DNA of 64,000 nucleotides, from the NCBI GenBank assembly GCA_025917655.1, contig CP084618.1, positions 620,001 through 684,000 of the forward strand. Reading direction: 5' to 3'. Made by a program: the position numbers and the translations under genes. Under the pieces are notes generated by a model. It searched no databases. It saw nothing but the letters and a program-made list of their open reading frames with translations, and had not been told where the DNA came from. Origin of the DNA: Chlorella sorokiniana. Taxonomy: Eukaryota > Chlorophyta > Trebouxiophyceae > Chlorellales > Chlorellaceae. Within the stretch, counting starts at the first letter, position 1; every line of letters starts with the position of its first letter. Shown in pieces: positions 48,377-59,275 of this stretch.

Positions 48377-49723
48377 TCACTCGCTCTTCATGTCGCGCAG
48401 AGCAGAGTAGCTGACGCGCACGCCGGGGCCCATGGTGGTGCACACCGTCACGGTCTTCCAGTAGACGCCCTTGGCGCCGCTGCAGGCAGCACAGGCCAGG
48501 CACGACAAGTCGTAAGAGCGGCCGAAGGTCCCCACTGCTGCAGCCCTGGACAAGTGACACAGCGCTCAGCGGCCAGAGCGCTGGCATGGCGCCCGCTGCC
48601 CGCACCTGGGGCGGTTGGTGTCGATGCTCTCCTGCACCGCCTTGAGGTTCTCCAGCAGGTCCTCGGGCTTGAAGGAGGCCTTGCCGAAGCCGATGTGCAC
48701 GTTGCCCGCCTTGTCGGCGCGGTACTCCACCTTGCCGCCCTTGAAGTCCCTCACGGCCTGCATGTTGGAGCATGTGGAGTGCGGCATGCAGTGCAAATTC
48801 AAAGAACTGCGATGCAGATCGAACATAATATCAAGCAAGCTATTGTTGCTTTGCGGATGCATGGCACAGGTCATTGCCATGCCTGCACATCCAGAACAAG
48901 CCAGTTACGCACCGCAGCCACATCGGTCGCGACAGTGCCGGCCTTGGGGTTGGGCATGAGACCGCGGGGGCCCAGCACGCGGCCGAGCTTGGCCAGCTTG
49001 GGCATCATGTCGGGCGTGGCAACCAGCTTGTCAAAGTCCATCATGCCACCGCCGATCGTGTCGATGAGGTCCTCGCCGCCCACATGGTCGGCGCCCGCCT
49101 CCCGCGCCAGCTTCTCGTTCTCGCCCTGGCACACCACCGCCACTCGCAGCGATTTCCCTGCCGGAATCAACAATCATTTAAGTCATTTAAATCAGGAGCA
49201 AATCAGGAGCGCAAAGCAAAAGATGCCGCGCAGCAAGCTTTGCAAATTATTCAGCACAATTCCCTTGTTCCCAGCCGCAGGACTTGCCTGTGCCCTTCGG
49301 CAGCGACACGGTGGCACGCAGCTGCTGATCAGTATACTTTGGGTCGATGTTGAGCTTGGCGTGCACCTCCACTGTCTCAGAAAACTTGGCAGTGGCAGTG
49401 TCCAGAGCAAGCTTGATGGCGTCCAGTGGCGGCAGCGCAGTCTCCTTTGCGGGCACCTTGGCCTGCTGCTCGGCGAACCGGCGGGACGTCTTCCGCCGGC
49501 GAACCGGTGCTGCTGCTGCTGCCAGTGCCGCGGGCGAAGCCAAGAGTGCTTCTGCCTCCAGTGCCTCCACATCGACGGCTGCTGCTGCCGTCACCACAAT
49601 GCGCTGCTGGCGACGCTGCTGAACCATCTGCAGACGCTGTTGGGGTCCCACAGTGGCGGTAGCCCTCAAGGGCTGCACTTGCAGCACCGGCATGGCGTGC
49701 AGGCCCGCCACAAGCGCCGCCAT
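48377..49723 (-). CDS. RPL1: Chloroplast 50S ribosomal protein L1 (uL1c)
   Basis: Binds 23S rRNA at the L1 stalk of the plastid ribosome. A transit-like N-terminus ([20 protein letters not shown]...RIVVTAAAA) and a basic RRRKTSRR stretch precede the mature part: [80 protein letters not shown] followed by [11 protein letters not shown] (the L1 signature), [20 protein letters not shown] and [19 protein letters not shown], ending LRDMKSE. All exons join in frame. An in-frame Met 69 nt upstream (49792) is an alternative start; 49723 was preferred because the leader from there looks like a normal transit peptide. Confidence 0.95.
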
Positions 49724-51022
49724 TTTCACAACAATGGACAATGTGCGACGAAGAAAGCTATATGAAGGAGCGCGATTGGCAGAAATGGACACTTGCTTCC
49801 TTCTATCCTGGCGCCCAGTTCATGAGGAAAGGAGGGCCTTTACACCAGGAAGGGTCAGCTTATCTCTGCCACAGCAGTTAATCCCGCGCTGCAAACGAAA
49901 GGGCCGAGTTGGCCGTAAAACATGCAGTCTCGATGGCTATGCCTCTCAGGCGCTGGGCAAAATGTGGAGGTTACGCATGTAGATAACCGGCCTGAAAATG
50001 ATGCAAATAAATACCGCAGCGCATGCGCTTCTCAGTCTGTGGCAAGCATTCGCGTCGGCGGCAAGGCTGGCCGCCACAACTGTTCGCAAGGCTGGAGGTT
50101 ATCGCTTATGGTGGTTCAAATCTCATGGTCCTTCCAGCGCATGGGTGGTGCATAGTTCTGTGAATTCCATGGGCACGTGAGCAGCTTTCATCCTGTCGCT
50201 CGGCAGCAGCCTCTACCCTTTCGTTGGCCCCGCCGGCCGAGCTTGCAGTCTGCCTGGAAACAAGGCATGCAGACTGGATGGAGCACCCTTCCTTTGCTGG
50301 ACAGTTTTCACACGGTGTTGGCAGCAGCAAACAACAACAGATTGTGGTCATCAACAGCAGCACGAGAAATGCGCCATCGTTGCATATTCCCCAGACTTGT
50401 CCAAAGCATTGCGGCACAAGGCAGACAATGGCACAATACAATGTGCAAACTCGGTTGGGCTTTGAACACAACCTTATATAAGCAAGGTTTTGCCAATTGA
50501 ATCAGCACAGAGAGGCTCTGAAGCTTTTCATCTGCGTCCCCAAAGCATGCCAGTCGCTTGCCCACTCAGGCCAGCGCATGGTGCCCGCTTTGCCATAATC
50601 AACAACGAGCGGCTGGCGGGGATCAGCGCCATGCCAGGCCTGCTGCAGGCACCCGCAGAAGAGCTCCTGCAGGCGGCGGCGGCGCAGCCCTGAGCCAGCA
50701 GAGAGGCATCGTTGTTGCGCTGCACTCTGGACATTCACAAATGAAACCGCTCATGCCTTGCACAACCCCTGTTCGCGATTTAACAAGCGCCGACAGCATC
50801 CTCAAATGGCGCGCACACTGAGCGCAACGGCAGTGCTGTTGATGATACGCCGTAAACAATTTAGGTCGTTCAAGACCTGTGTGGAAGGATGCTGGGGGAG
50901 GAGCAAGGGGGCAGTGCAGAGGCATACCAAGCAGAAGCAAAAGGAAGGGGCAGCTGGCCGAGCATCGGCACGGCGGCTGAGCTGTGCGCGGGCTCCAATC
51001 ACCAGGGCCCTTGCCCGCTGCC
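49724..51022. other. Intergenic, RPL1 upstream / 4,6-dehydratase 3' flank
   Basis: About 1.3 kb between two minus-strand genes. ORFs of 60-120 codons occur on both strands without conserved motifs, transit features or splice chains. No RNA gene was recognised. Confidence 0.5.
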
Positions 51023-53222
51023 TCAATCCAATGCGGGGAGGGTGGTGGATCCAAAGGAGGGCAGCTGCAGCGTGGGGTGCGCATCCAGCGCCAGCTCCAT
51101 GTCACCGTGCATCCAGTAGTCGCGGTTGGCGTGGGTCAGGTACCAGTCAATCGTCTTGCGCAGGCCCTCCTCCCACGGCGTCCTCTCCTGCCAGCCCAGC
51201 TCCAGAAGCTTCTTGTCGCAGCTAGGGGGAGGGGAGGGGGGGGTCAAGGACTGAGTTGAACAAACCAGCCGCAGCTCATCAGTGTACGCAGCATCCTGAG
51301 CAGTGCCGACTCCACTGCCTCCCACCCGCGCCCCGCTGCCCGCCCCTCACATGAAGTAGCGGCGGTCGTTGAAGACGCGGTCCTTGACGTGCTTGATGGT
51401 GGTGTCGGGGTCGAGTTTGAACAGCTTGCAGATGTCACGCGCCACGTCCACCACACTGCGCTCCTTCTGCGTGCCGATGTTGTACGTCTCGCCCACACGC
51501 CCCTTCAGCAGCACCGTGATGTACGCGTCCGCCACGTCCTCCACATACAGGTACGACCGCACCGCCAGCCCGTCACCGTGGATGGGCAGCTCCAGGCCGC
51601 GATCTGCGCGCAGCGTGAACTTGGGGCTGCAGGGAGGCGCCGGAAGGAGAGGGAAAGGGGCAGGTGCGCGCACATAAGTTGGCAGAGTGTTCATGGCGGT
51701 GGTGGAGGGGATGCTAAACCAGCAGGAGTAGGCACATAGGCGCAGCTGTTGCAGCCTGCAGTCAGGCCGTCAGACGCTGCCTGACGCCTGCTACACTCAG
51801 CGCGCTGCCTCCCGCACTCACATCATCTTCTCCGGGAACTGGTGGGGCCCGTACACGTTGTTGCCACGCGTGACAATCACGGGCAGCTTGTAAGAGGTGT
51901 GGTAAGCGCGCGCCATCATCTCCGCCCCGCCTTGGCGGCGGAGTAGGGGTTTGTGGGCTCCAGCGGGAGTGCTCCTTCAGGCCCTCGCTCTTGCCCAGGC
52001 TCGTCTCGCCGTACACTTCGTCGGTGGACACATTGATGAAGCGCTGCACCTTGCCGTACAGCCGCGCACACTCCAGCAGCACATGGGTGCCATAGCTGCG
52101 GGGAACGCGGCAGAAGGGGGCTCGGCGCGTGTGGGAGTGGGGAACCGCAAACGAAGGCAGGAAGCTGCACAGGTAGTTGGTCGCTAAATCGCGGCATGGC
52201 TCATGGGCGGTACGGGAAGCACCCACAAAACACAAGGCAAGCTGCCATGCCTGCAGCAGCTACATGCAATAGAAACAACGTTCCAAAAAAGCGCTGGCAA
52301 GCAGTGGGCCCGCTCCGACGCACGTGTTGTTCATGGTAAAGGCCATAGAGTTGCCAAAGCTGCGGGGGCAGGGTGTGGTAATGTTTGCTGCTCAACAAAC
52401 TTGCGTGTGCATGAGAGTATGCACGGCGGGGGGGGAAATGACGAAAGAAAAGGGTCGTGCGAAGCTCTTAGCAGGCAACTGCAAGCCGACAGGCGGAGTA
52501 CGAGCATGCAAGGCTGCAACCTTTTACCCACCTGTTGTCGACGTGTGTCTGCGCCGCAAAGTGCATGACGGTGTCAATCTGCTCCTGTTCCAGGATGTGC
52601 ACCACCAAATCGGCAGACTGGATGTTGCCCTTGATGAACCTGTAGCGGTGGGAGGGAAGCGGGGGAAGGGGTATGGCCAGGCAGTAGTTGCAGGCGAACC
52701 AGCGTAAACTTGGTGCTGAGAGCTTAACAAACCCCTGCCTGCTCACTTGAAGTTGAGAGCATCCTTAACGGCGTTCAAATTGTTGAGGGTTGCACAGTAG
52801 TCAAGCTTGTCCAGCACCACCACCTGCAGGTGGGCAGGGAGATGCCAGTGGAGGGAGGTCAATTATGACAGCACTGAGGGGCAGGCAGGGGTGGGCGGCG
52901 TAGTGGTGGCCCGGGGCTGTCCTGATGGACGCTGCATACTCATATGCCGTTGAGCGAGATCGCGCCTGCTCTGTGGAGTGGCTCACGTCACTCACAACCA
53001 CTCACTGAAGTCTTTTGCGTCCTACCTTATTGTCAGGACGCTGCTTCACTAGCTTGATGACCACCGAGCTTGCAATAAAGCCTGCAAGGCAGTGGGGGTG
53101 CGCAGCCGCTAGGCCACCGAATCAATCCCCCGTCACCAGCATGCTGTCCGTTTTTCACCTGCCCCGCCCGTCACGAGGATGTTCTTGGACTGATACACCT
53201 CGCCATGCCCGTTTTCGGCCAT
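51023..53222 (-). CDS. UDP-glucose 4,6-dehydratase (RHM N-domain type)
   Basis: Extended short-chain dehydrogenase making UDP-4-keto-6-deoxyglucose, first step to UDP-rhamnose. Start MAENGHGEVYQSKNILVTGG; the NAD motif GGAGFIASSVV is split by an intron. Then VVVLDKLDYCATLNNLNAVK, VMHFAAQTHVDN, RFINVSTDEVYGETSLG (catalytic T-DE), PTNPYSAAKAG (YxxxK), LPVIVTRGNNVYGPHQFPEK, RSYLYVEDVADAYITVL, GETYNIGTQKERSVVDVARD and DRVFNDRRYF; the protein ends FGSTTLPALD. It stops where plant RHM proteins would continue into the epimerase/reductase half, so it appears to be a stand-alone dehydratase. Two single-base breaks (51925-51928 and 51965-51967) flank the YSAAKAG motif; the missing bases restore family sequence. 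Confidence 0.92.
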
Positions 53223-55484
53223 GATGGTGAGAGGGCAGCAGTTACCTCCTATGCCTCCCTCAAGGAATGGATCGCCGTCAACGGCACGCCTGGCTGCGCG
53301 CCTAGCGTGCCTGCTCCATATCTACATGTTCGCGCGGGTCGTTCACGAACAGAGTAGGTGCAACATTCCCTTGCCGCTAGCCATCTGGTAGATCGATGGA
53401 TGCATTTTCCTGAAGAGCAAAGCTGTAAACACGGCCAAAAAGAGGTGTGAACAAAGAAAAACGTACCGGCGTACTGAAACCTGCGTGCCACCTTGGCCAC
53501 CCGATTTCTTGTTCTCCACTTACACAATCTGTCATTTGTGCTGTCTGTTTGTACACCATCATTACGACGATTTGAAACTGACATTTAACGCTGAAACAGC
53601 AACTCTTGTCTGTATTTTCATGTGTGTCCCTTGTTTAGGCCGCGTGAGAGCACATTAAACATTTCAGGGCATTGTTTGGGACTGTGTGCCACACAGTCAC
53701 ACAGCCTCCACGGCCATTCAGGCTGGCGCAGCGGGGCGGGGCCGCACGGCAGTGACATGCTCTGCTGGGACAGAAGAGAAGTGGCCGGCCGGCCCAGGCT
53801 GCTCATCTAGCGTCCTTTCTCCTTGACGTATTGAAGCAGCACGTGTTTTCCATGTCTTTCACGCTGCGTGAGGTTGCTGGCAATGGCAGATGCGCGCGCA
53901 TATGAGGGCGAGGCCAGTCGCAGGCCCTCGAGCAGGCCTTCGAGTTTGTGTTGCTGCCAGCAGCACCGCAGCCAGGCAGACAGTGGCGCTTGTTGAGAAC
54001 TTGTGGCTGCCCAGGAGCAGGGATGTCTGCATTCATGGGCCGCTAGCACCCTGCAACAGGGAAGCAGCAGCTGCTGGCAACAGCACCTTGCAGACAGCCG
54101 CTGCGCAGGACAGCAGCAGCTTGACACCGGCAGCGGCAGAGAGCCGTTTGACTGCGCTGCAGGCACCGATCTGCTTGGCATGAAGTCCGAAGGCACTTGA
54201 ACTTGTGTCCATACTGTCCCACTTGCATTGTCCCCGGAAGTACAAGCAACAACAAAACAACAACTCATACCCGCACAACGCGGTGAACCGATGGCAGTAG
54301 CCTCACTGTGCTGTGTAGCTCAATGATCCTCAAAAAACAAATGGTTTTCAGTGATGCGGTTTTTGACACGCAGTCGATCAAACCTTCGGTACACCCAACG
54401 GCCTCAGTGACAGGAGCAACGCCTAGCGAGAGACGCAGACAGAGATCCCCGTCAAAAGCAGGGGCCGGCGGAAGCGTCCACGACGCAGCCTGTAGCGAAC
54501 CGGTCAGACATGGCATGCGCCTGGCGGGTCATGATCGTCCTAACACCGACCTCTAGCAACAGCGGGCAGCAACAGGGACAGCAGCGGCGGGGGCAGTCAT
54601 GGCGGAGGCGGCTGCGGCAACGGCTGCATGCATTGCTGCGCAGCACGCATTGCTGAGGCTCCCACATATGCAACAGAACTGGTCTCATTGACCGGTAAGG
54701 GAGGCTTAGGCTTGCCTTCCAGCTTAAATCATTTGTGGTCACGTTGAGCTTATGTTTGTGCATATTTCGTGCTGCATGTTCGTGCTTGCTGCCCATAAAC
54801 AGTCAGTTGGCTTGTGGGGAAGGGGTGGATATCTGGGTGAAACTGGACCACATCTGCTATGCACTCCACTCAACCCCCTTCATTTTTCAAGCCCAACCCC
54901 TTAGTATTCTCTCCTGCATGCCTTGCCCTGTCTGACTGGGGACTCCCACCTGGATCCCCAGAGATTTGCCAAACCCCGCCCTGAACCTTCATAGACTCTA
55001 CCCTGCACCTGCCTGGATGCTGCCATGTAGCTTGTCGGTGGCTTCCCCCTGCCTTGCTATTTATAGCGCCTGTCCCCCTGATTTTGGACCTCTCCCGACC
55101 CTTTCCCCTGTCACAACCGTGCATGCCGTCAGCTGTAAGTCTAGACGATACCTGAAGGCCCACGCACAGGAGCCACAGCCAGCGCCTGCGCAGTCATCGC
55201 AGGCCCGTCAGCGGGAGCTCAGCTGGGTGTTGAGTTCTGCCGGGCGCCGCTTTTCACATAGCACATCTACTAGTGTGTAGGAGCATATCCAACGCATGGG
55301 CACTTGGACAGGAAAAAAGCAGTGGGTTGTAGTTTTCTGAAGCTAATAATACCTTGCAGTTTCCTGCATTCCTTGCATCACGGCTTCAGCGCATCATAAT
55401 TGGTATGCCGCACAACAATGCTGCATTACGATGTAGCTACAACACAACTTTTGTCATGGCCTGTTTAGAATGGGTGACGGCTAG
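53223..55484. other. Gene-poor region with repeat remnants
   Basis: More than 2.2 kb without a convincing gene. The first part holds the promoter of the dehydratase. From about 54600 it resembles pieces of the dispersed repeat found at 59.6-62 kb (see separate entry). Short ORFs are present in most frames, none with recognisable motifs. Confidence 0.5.
54640..54880 (+). repeat. Degenerate copy of the 60.9-61.5 kb repeat
   Basis: Shares, in the same order, GGCTTGCCTTCCAGCT, TGTGGTCACGTTG and GGCTTGTGGGGAAGGGG...AAACTGGACCA with sequence at about 60970-61020 and 61490-61535. The spacing between the matched blocks differs, so this is an eroded or deleted copy. Confidence 0.6.
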
Positions 55485-56654
55485 TCAGGGTGGCGCACTA
55501 GAAGGAGGTGGCGCACTAGCAGCAACAGGAGGAGGGGAAGGCGAGGGAGGCATATTTGTCCTTCCACATTCACCGTTAGAACCCTCTTGAAAGTGGTCAA
55601 CATACATCCTTGCAGGAAAAGAAGTAGCGTACATGAAAAGATGCGATTCCATGAAACAAAAAGAACGAGTGGGAACGCTTAAAACATACATTTCCGGAGC
55701 TAAATATTCTTTGTCTATAGTGTCTGGAAGCCTAAGAAAATGCTGCCCAGTGCACCACCAAAAGTTTCCAGAATAGTGAAGAGTTGGGGATGCCCTCCTA
55801 TTCAGTCCAACAGCATCCCAATGTTGCAAAAGCTGTATACAGTCCCTCCATCTAGCCAGAAAGTACTCCATGTAACTTCTCCATTCTTCAATGTTTTTAT
55901 AGTCAAACTGTGTAGAATTAACCCTTGTAACGCCTTTGGAATGCAAATACAGCAACTGGTCGCCAGGCTGCACGTATTTTCTGACTCCCAGCAGTGCTAA
56001 GCGCTCGTAAGTGACATCATTGACGTCAGCAGCTTCAATGCTGATTTTTGAACCAAACTCGAGTAACAAACTCCTGGCAAGTTCAGCTTCTGGGCCAGAG
56101 ATGTAACAATGAATCGCGATGGCAGCGTGGTAGAGACCGGAGAACAGTATCTTGTACAACTGATCGCGTACAATGCCTTCCCAAAGCCCGCCAGCCCGAG
56201 CATACACATGGTAACAGATGCGAATGCGGGTTCCCTGGACACTGGTTAAGAGCAGTGAAGATGGCGACGCCAGAGAAGGTCCAGGAGCGGCTGAGGCTCT
56301 TATTCTTGCGTGCTGCAAGTGTTTGCAGCTTGCGACCTGCGAGATTGTCGTGCACAACACATGTAAACATTTTGCACTGACAAGCAGCAATTGTAAGCTG
56401 CCTAAGCAACCTGACCTGTTCGTAACTTGCAGCCAGATTCCATCGCGTACGGTAATGCCAGGTGCATGAAAAAAATGTGGCGAAGACCTGCATGGAGGGG
56501 TTGCATAAATAAAGGTGCTCAACACTCGGCCACCCAATCTCCCCTCGAGCGGAAAACTCACGAGAATTGTTAGAATCAAAGGTGCTATCGGCTTCATCTT
56601 GAAATGTATATGCCTTGCCAAAGACGCCGAAATATGCAAAAGGTCGCCATGCAT
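55485..56654 (-). CDS. Putative glycosyltransferase, single-pass
   Basis: The folded part begins near 56236: RIRICYHVYARAGGLWEGIV, then QLYKILFSGLYHAAIAIHCY, VTYERLALLGVRKYVQPGDQ, LLYLHSKGVTRVNST, WRSYMEYFLARWRDCIQLLQ, DAVGLNRRASPTLHYSGNFW and HFLRLPDTIDKEYLAPEMYV. The 'LYLHSKGV' and 'HYSGNFWW' pattern matches a glycosyltransferase-like family known to me from algae and large algal viruses; donor and acceptor are unknown. A hydrophobic stretch near the N-terminus (MKPIAPLILTILVSFPLEG, from 56597) could be a Golgi signal anchor. The segment between about 56240 and 56540 reads poorly and may be an intron, so the start is uncertain. The C-terminus is Pro/Ala-rich (PPSPSPPPVAASAPPP). Codon use looks more AT-rich than in the genes before 53 kb. 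Confidence 0.6.
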   Translation of the reverse strand: MHGDLLHISASLARHIHFKMKPIAPLILTILVSFPLEGRLGGRVLSTFIYATPPCRSSPHFFHAPGITVRDGIWLQVTNRSGCLGSLQLLLVSAKCLHVLCTTISQVASCKHLQHARIRASAAPGPSLASPSSLLLTSVQGTRIRICYHVYARAGGLWEGIVRDQLYKILFSGLYHAAIAIHCYISGPEAELARSLLLEFGSKISIEAADVNDVTYERLALLGVRKYVQPGDQLLYLHSKGVTRVNSTQFDYKNIEEWRSYMEYFLARWRDCIQLLQHWDAVGLNRRASPTLHYSGNFWWCTGQHFLRLPDTIDKEYLAPEMYVLSVPTRSFCFMESHLFMYATSFPARMYVDHFQEGSNGECGRTNMPPSPSPPPVAASAPPPSSAPP

Positions 56655-56779
56655 CTAACATGGAACAGCACTGTTCGCACAGTCACCGATAGCAATCTGC
56701 TTTGCTCCTTTGATTGATTTTATACATTTCCATTGTTCCCCTGGGCGGGAAAGTCCAGAGTGATCCACTGAGTTGGACC

Positions 56780-57582
56780 ATGTCGCCCAACAAGCGACGG
56801 TTCAAGCGGGCCCTTGCCATCGCGGCTGCTGCTGCAGCCGGGGTTGTTACCGCTGTTCTCTGCACAAATACTTCGCCGCTTTCAACCAGCTTTGCAGAAA
56901 GCGAGCGCAGTGCCGCAAACGATAGGCAACGCACTGACTTTCGCTCCTTCAGCCATACTGCAGCGAACTCAAAGCCAAGCACAGATAAGGTAGCCGTGCA
57001 TTCGTTCGGTCGTTTGTACGACGCGTATTTCTCAAGAGAGGTGGCGCATAGCGAAGTTAAGCTGCTGGAGATTGGGCTTGGTTGTGGCCTGCCTTCTGGC
57101 CCGGGTGCCAGCGCTTTGATATGGCCCAAAGTATTCCCCAATGGCGAATTTTGGTTCGCTGATATTGATAAGCAGTGCGTAGAAGAATATTGGAACTCCA
57201 ACATGCCATGGCGATATGTGATTGGCGATCAGGCAGATCAAGATGCAGTGCACGCCTGGGTGAAGATAACTGGCGGCAAGTTTGACTTTATCATTGATGA
57301 CGGCGGGCATACGAACATTCAAATTTGGAATGCCTTCCAAGTCCTGTTCTATCAAGCGCTGAAGCCTGGCGGAACATATTTTGTGGAAAGCATGCATGTT
57401 GGGCGGCATCCCAGGTATCACGCAGGCGGCATTCCGAGCAGCAATGGAAGCGCCTTGATAGACGTTTTCATGGAGTGGGCTGATCAGCTGGCTACAGGGG
57501 GAGAAAGTATGTGACCAAGTTACCTCCCGAAGTTTCAAGAGTTGACTGCATCAAAGAAATGTGTGCCATAACAAAACTGTAA
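56780..57582 (+). CDS. Signal-anchored SAM-dependent methyltransferase, paralog 1 (MycE/TylE-like)
   Basis: Class I methyltransferase of the kind that O-methylates sugars in macrolide pathways (MycE/TylE), here with an N-terminal membrane anchor (RALAIAAAAAAGVVTAVLC) suggesting Golgi-lumen action on glycans; substrate unknown. SAM motif I is LLEIGLGCG; FWFADIDKQCVEEYWN is the motif II region; FDFIIDDGGHTNIQIWNAFQ corresponds to the family DDGSH segment; KPGGTYFVESMHVGR follows. Single exon. The frame as given stops at 57514 after ATGGES, but one more G in 57497-57501 opens a tail ending EMCAITKL with stop at 57582, closely matching the end of paralog 2, so the longer end is given. Start is the Met before the basic, anchor-like leader; an in-frame Met 66 nt upstream is less likely. 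Confidence 0.75.
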
Positions 57583-58442
57583 GCCAGGAAGCTGTAGCTT
57601 GGGGCCCAGTATTGCCAGTTCATATGGTTACAACGTCAGACAAACATAAACAGTAGCAGTAACCTCCAGCCAAGACTTGCACTTTGATTGCTCACAAAAT
57701 GAAATGCCCTCCTTTCTCTGTGCGCTAGCGCTAGCGCACAGCAGCCAGCGCTGGCTGCCAGGCAGCGAGTCTCAGCGACATGCAAAGATGACCCAAAGAA
57801 ACATGCTCTTTGAGTTTTTGTGTGGCCCTAAGATTCTGCTGCTTGCAATGGTCAATGTCAGCGCGCTGAGAGCAGGATACCCAGGGCCTTTGCCGCCTCG
57901 CTAAAAGCCAGCCAATGCTTGCACTGGCGAGCTGCAGATATATACTCCTCCACATGGCAATGCAGAATTGGATTAAGACCGGCTTGCTACGCCTCGTTTG
58001 TTTCAGCGCTGCAGCCAAGCAACATGAACCCCAGCTCATCATGATAGCGTTTGTTTTTTATTAGATAAACTGAAAATGACTTCCGAACCTGCATCCGAAC
58101 GAACGGAATTTTGGGCGATGCCTATAAACGCCCCGTTTCGCTTCATTTGACAGTCTGCATTGTACATAAAGCTAATTTTACAGCAGAAACAGGCCTGTTG
58201 AACTTCTCCGGTCGGCTCAAACCTGTGCGCCGACGTGTGTGCGCCCACCTCAAGCTTCTCGCCGAGACCAGGCGAAAAGAAGCTTAAATGTGTATCCATG
58301 ACATAAATGCGAGTTGATTCAAGGTGAACAACCCGTCATGGGCTGCCAACCTGGACCCAAGCACCAACACCAATAACCCTACTTGATCACGAGGTCAAGA
58401 GTTCGTGGAACTTCTCTGTTCCACCCCCTTCGTTATAACGCT
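57583..58442. other. Intergenic between the two methyltransferase paralogs
   Basis: About 860 bp with no convincing gene. It contains two adjacent perfect palindromes (57719-57758) and the promoter of the second paralog. A TGTAA overlaps the extended stop of paralog 1. Confidence 0.5.
57719..57758. repeat. Two adjacent perfect palindromes (22 bp and 18 bp)
   Basis: Half-site TGTGCGCTAGC meets its exact complement at 57719-57740. It is followed without a gap by half-site GCAGCCAGC and its exact complement at 57741-57758. Neither has a loop, so each could form a cruciform or bind a dimeric protein symmetrically. Confidence 0.9.
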
Positions 58443-59248
58443 ATGGCTTCACGGATGGACCACAGATTTATATGTACAGTAATTTTTGCCCTGTCTTCTG
58501 GGGTTCTGCTCGGGGTTCTTCTTTGCACATATAATCAGACGCGTCAAATATCCCACTATGCGCCGACCAACCGTGGTTGGCAGCCTGGTTGTGCGCACAC
58601 GGGCATGCCTTTTTCGACCATCGCCGCTACGTCTACGCCCACGACGGACAAAATAACTACACATTCATATGGACCTATTTATGACGCATATTTCACAGAA
58701 AGTACGACTAGCAGGCCTGCGAAGTTATTGGAAATAGGCCTGGGCTGCGGCATGAATTACGGTCCAGGGGCCAGTTCAAACATTTGGCCCAAGTTGTTCC
58801 AACAAGGAGACATTTGGTTTGCTGAATTAGACAAGGCGTGTGTTGATTATCATTGGAATTCCACAATGCCGTGGAGGTACGTGACTGGCGATCAGTCCGA
58901 TATTTTGACTCTGAAAGAATGGGTAAATCAAACCGGCGGCCAGTTTGATTTCATTATCGACGACGGAGGTCACACTAATGTACAGATATGGAATTCTTTC
59001 CAAGTTCTCTTTTTTGACGCCCTTAAGCCTGGTGGCACATACTTCATTGAGGATTTGCAAGTTGGGCGCAGTCCCCGTATCATGCCGGTGGCATCCCTGG
59101 CAGCAATGGCAGTGCGTTGGCAGATGCCCTGACTGAGTGGGTTGATCAGCTTGTTACCGGAGGTCTGATGTACAGGAATGCCCTCCCGCCAGAAATTAGT
59201 CGCATCGATTGCATTCATGAAATGTGTGCCATCACAAAGGCTGGATGA
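58443..59248 (+). CDS. Signal-anchored SAM-dependent methyltransferase, paralog 2 (MycE/TylE-like)
   Basis: Tandem, same-strand relative of the gene at 56780; roughly two thirds of residues match by eye across the catalytic part. Membrane anchor FICTVIFALSSGVLLGVLLC, a Ser/Thr-rich stem, then TTHSYGPIYDAYF, LLEIGLGCGMNYGPGASSNI, WFAELDKACVDYHWN, FDFIIDDGGHTNVQIWNSFQ and KPGGTYFIEDLQVGR. As given the frame ends at 59132, but from about 59073-59080 the next frame carries AGGIPGSNGSALADAL and a tail ending CIHEMCAITKAG at 59248, collinear with paralog 1; a single missing base explains it. No intron is needed. Proposed role: lumenal O-methylation of a cell-wall or secreted glycan (inference). Confidence 0.75.
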
Positions 59249-59270
59249 ATCTTGCTGCTTTGACAGTGCT

Positions 59271-59275
59271 TGTAA
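59271..59275 (+). terminator. Putative poly(A) signal TGTAA for methyltransferase paralog 2
   Basis: TGTAA 23 bp after the extended stop at 59248; its position supports the longer reading of the gene. Confidence 0.45.

Noticed and set aside
49724-51022. Possible tRNA or snoRNA in the long intergenic stretches
   Set aside because: I looked for cloverleaf-like stems and box motifs by eye and found none I could defend; a tRNAscan/Infernal run would settle it.
55485-56654. Viral insertion as the source of the glycosyltransferase
   Set aside because: The family reminds me of algal and algal-virus enzymes, but no capsid, polymerase or other viral gene is nearby. Origin by transfer stays a question for phylogeny.
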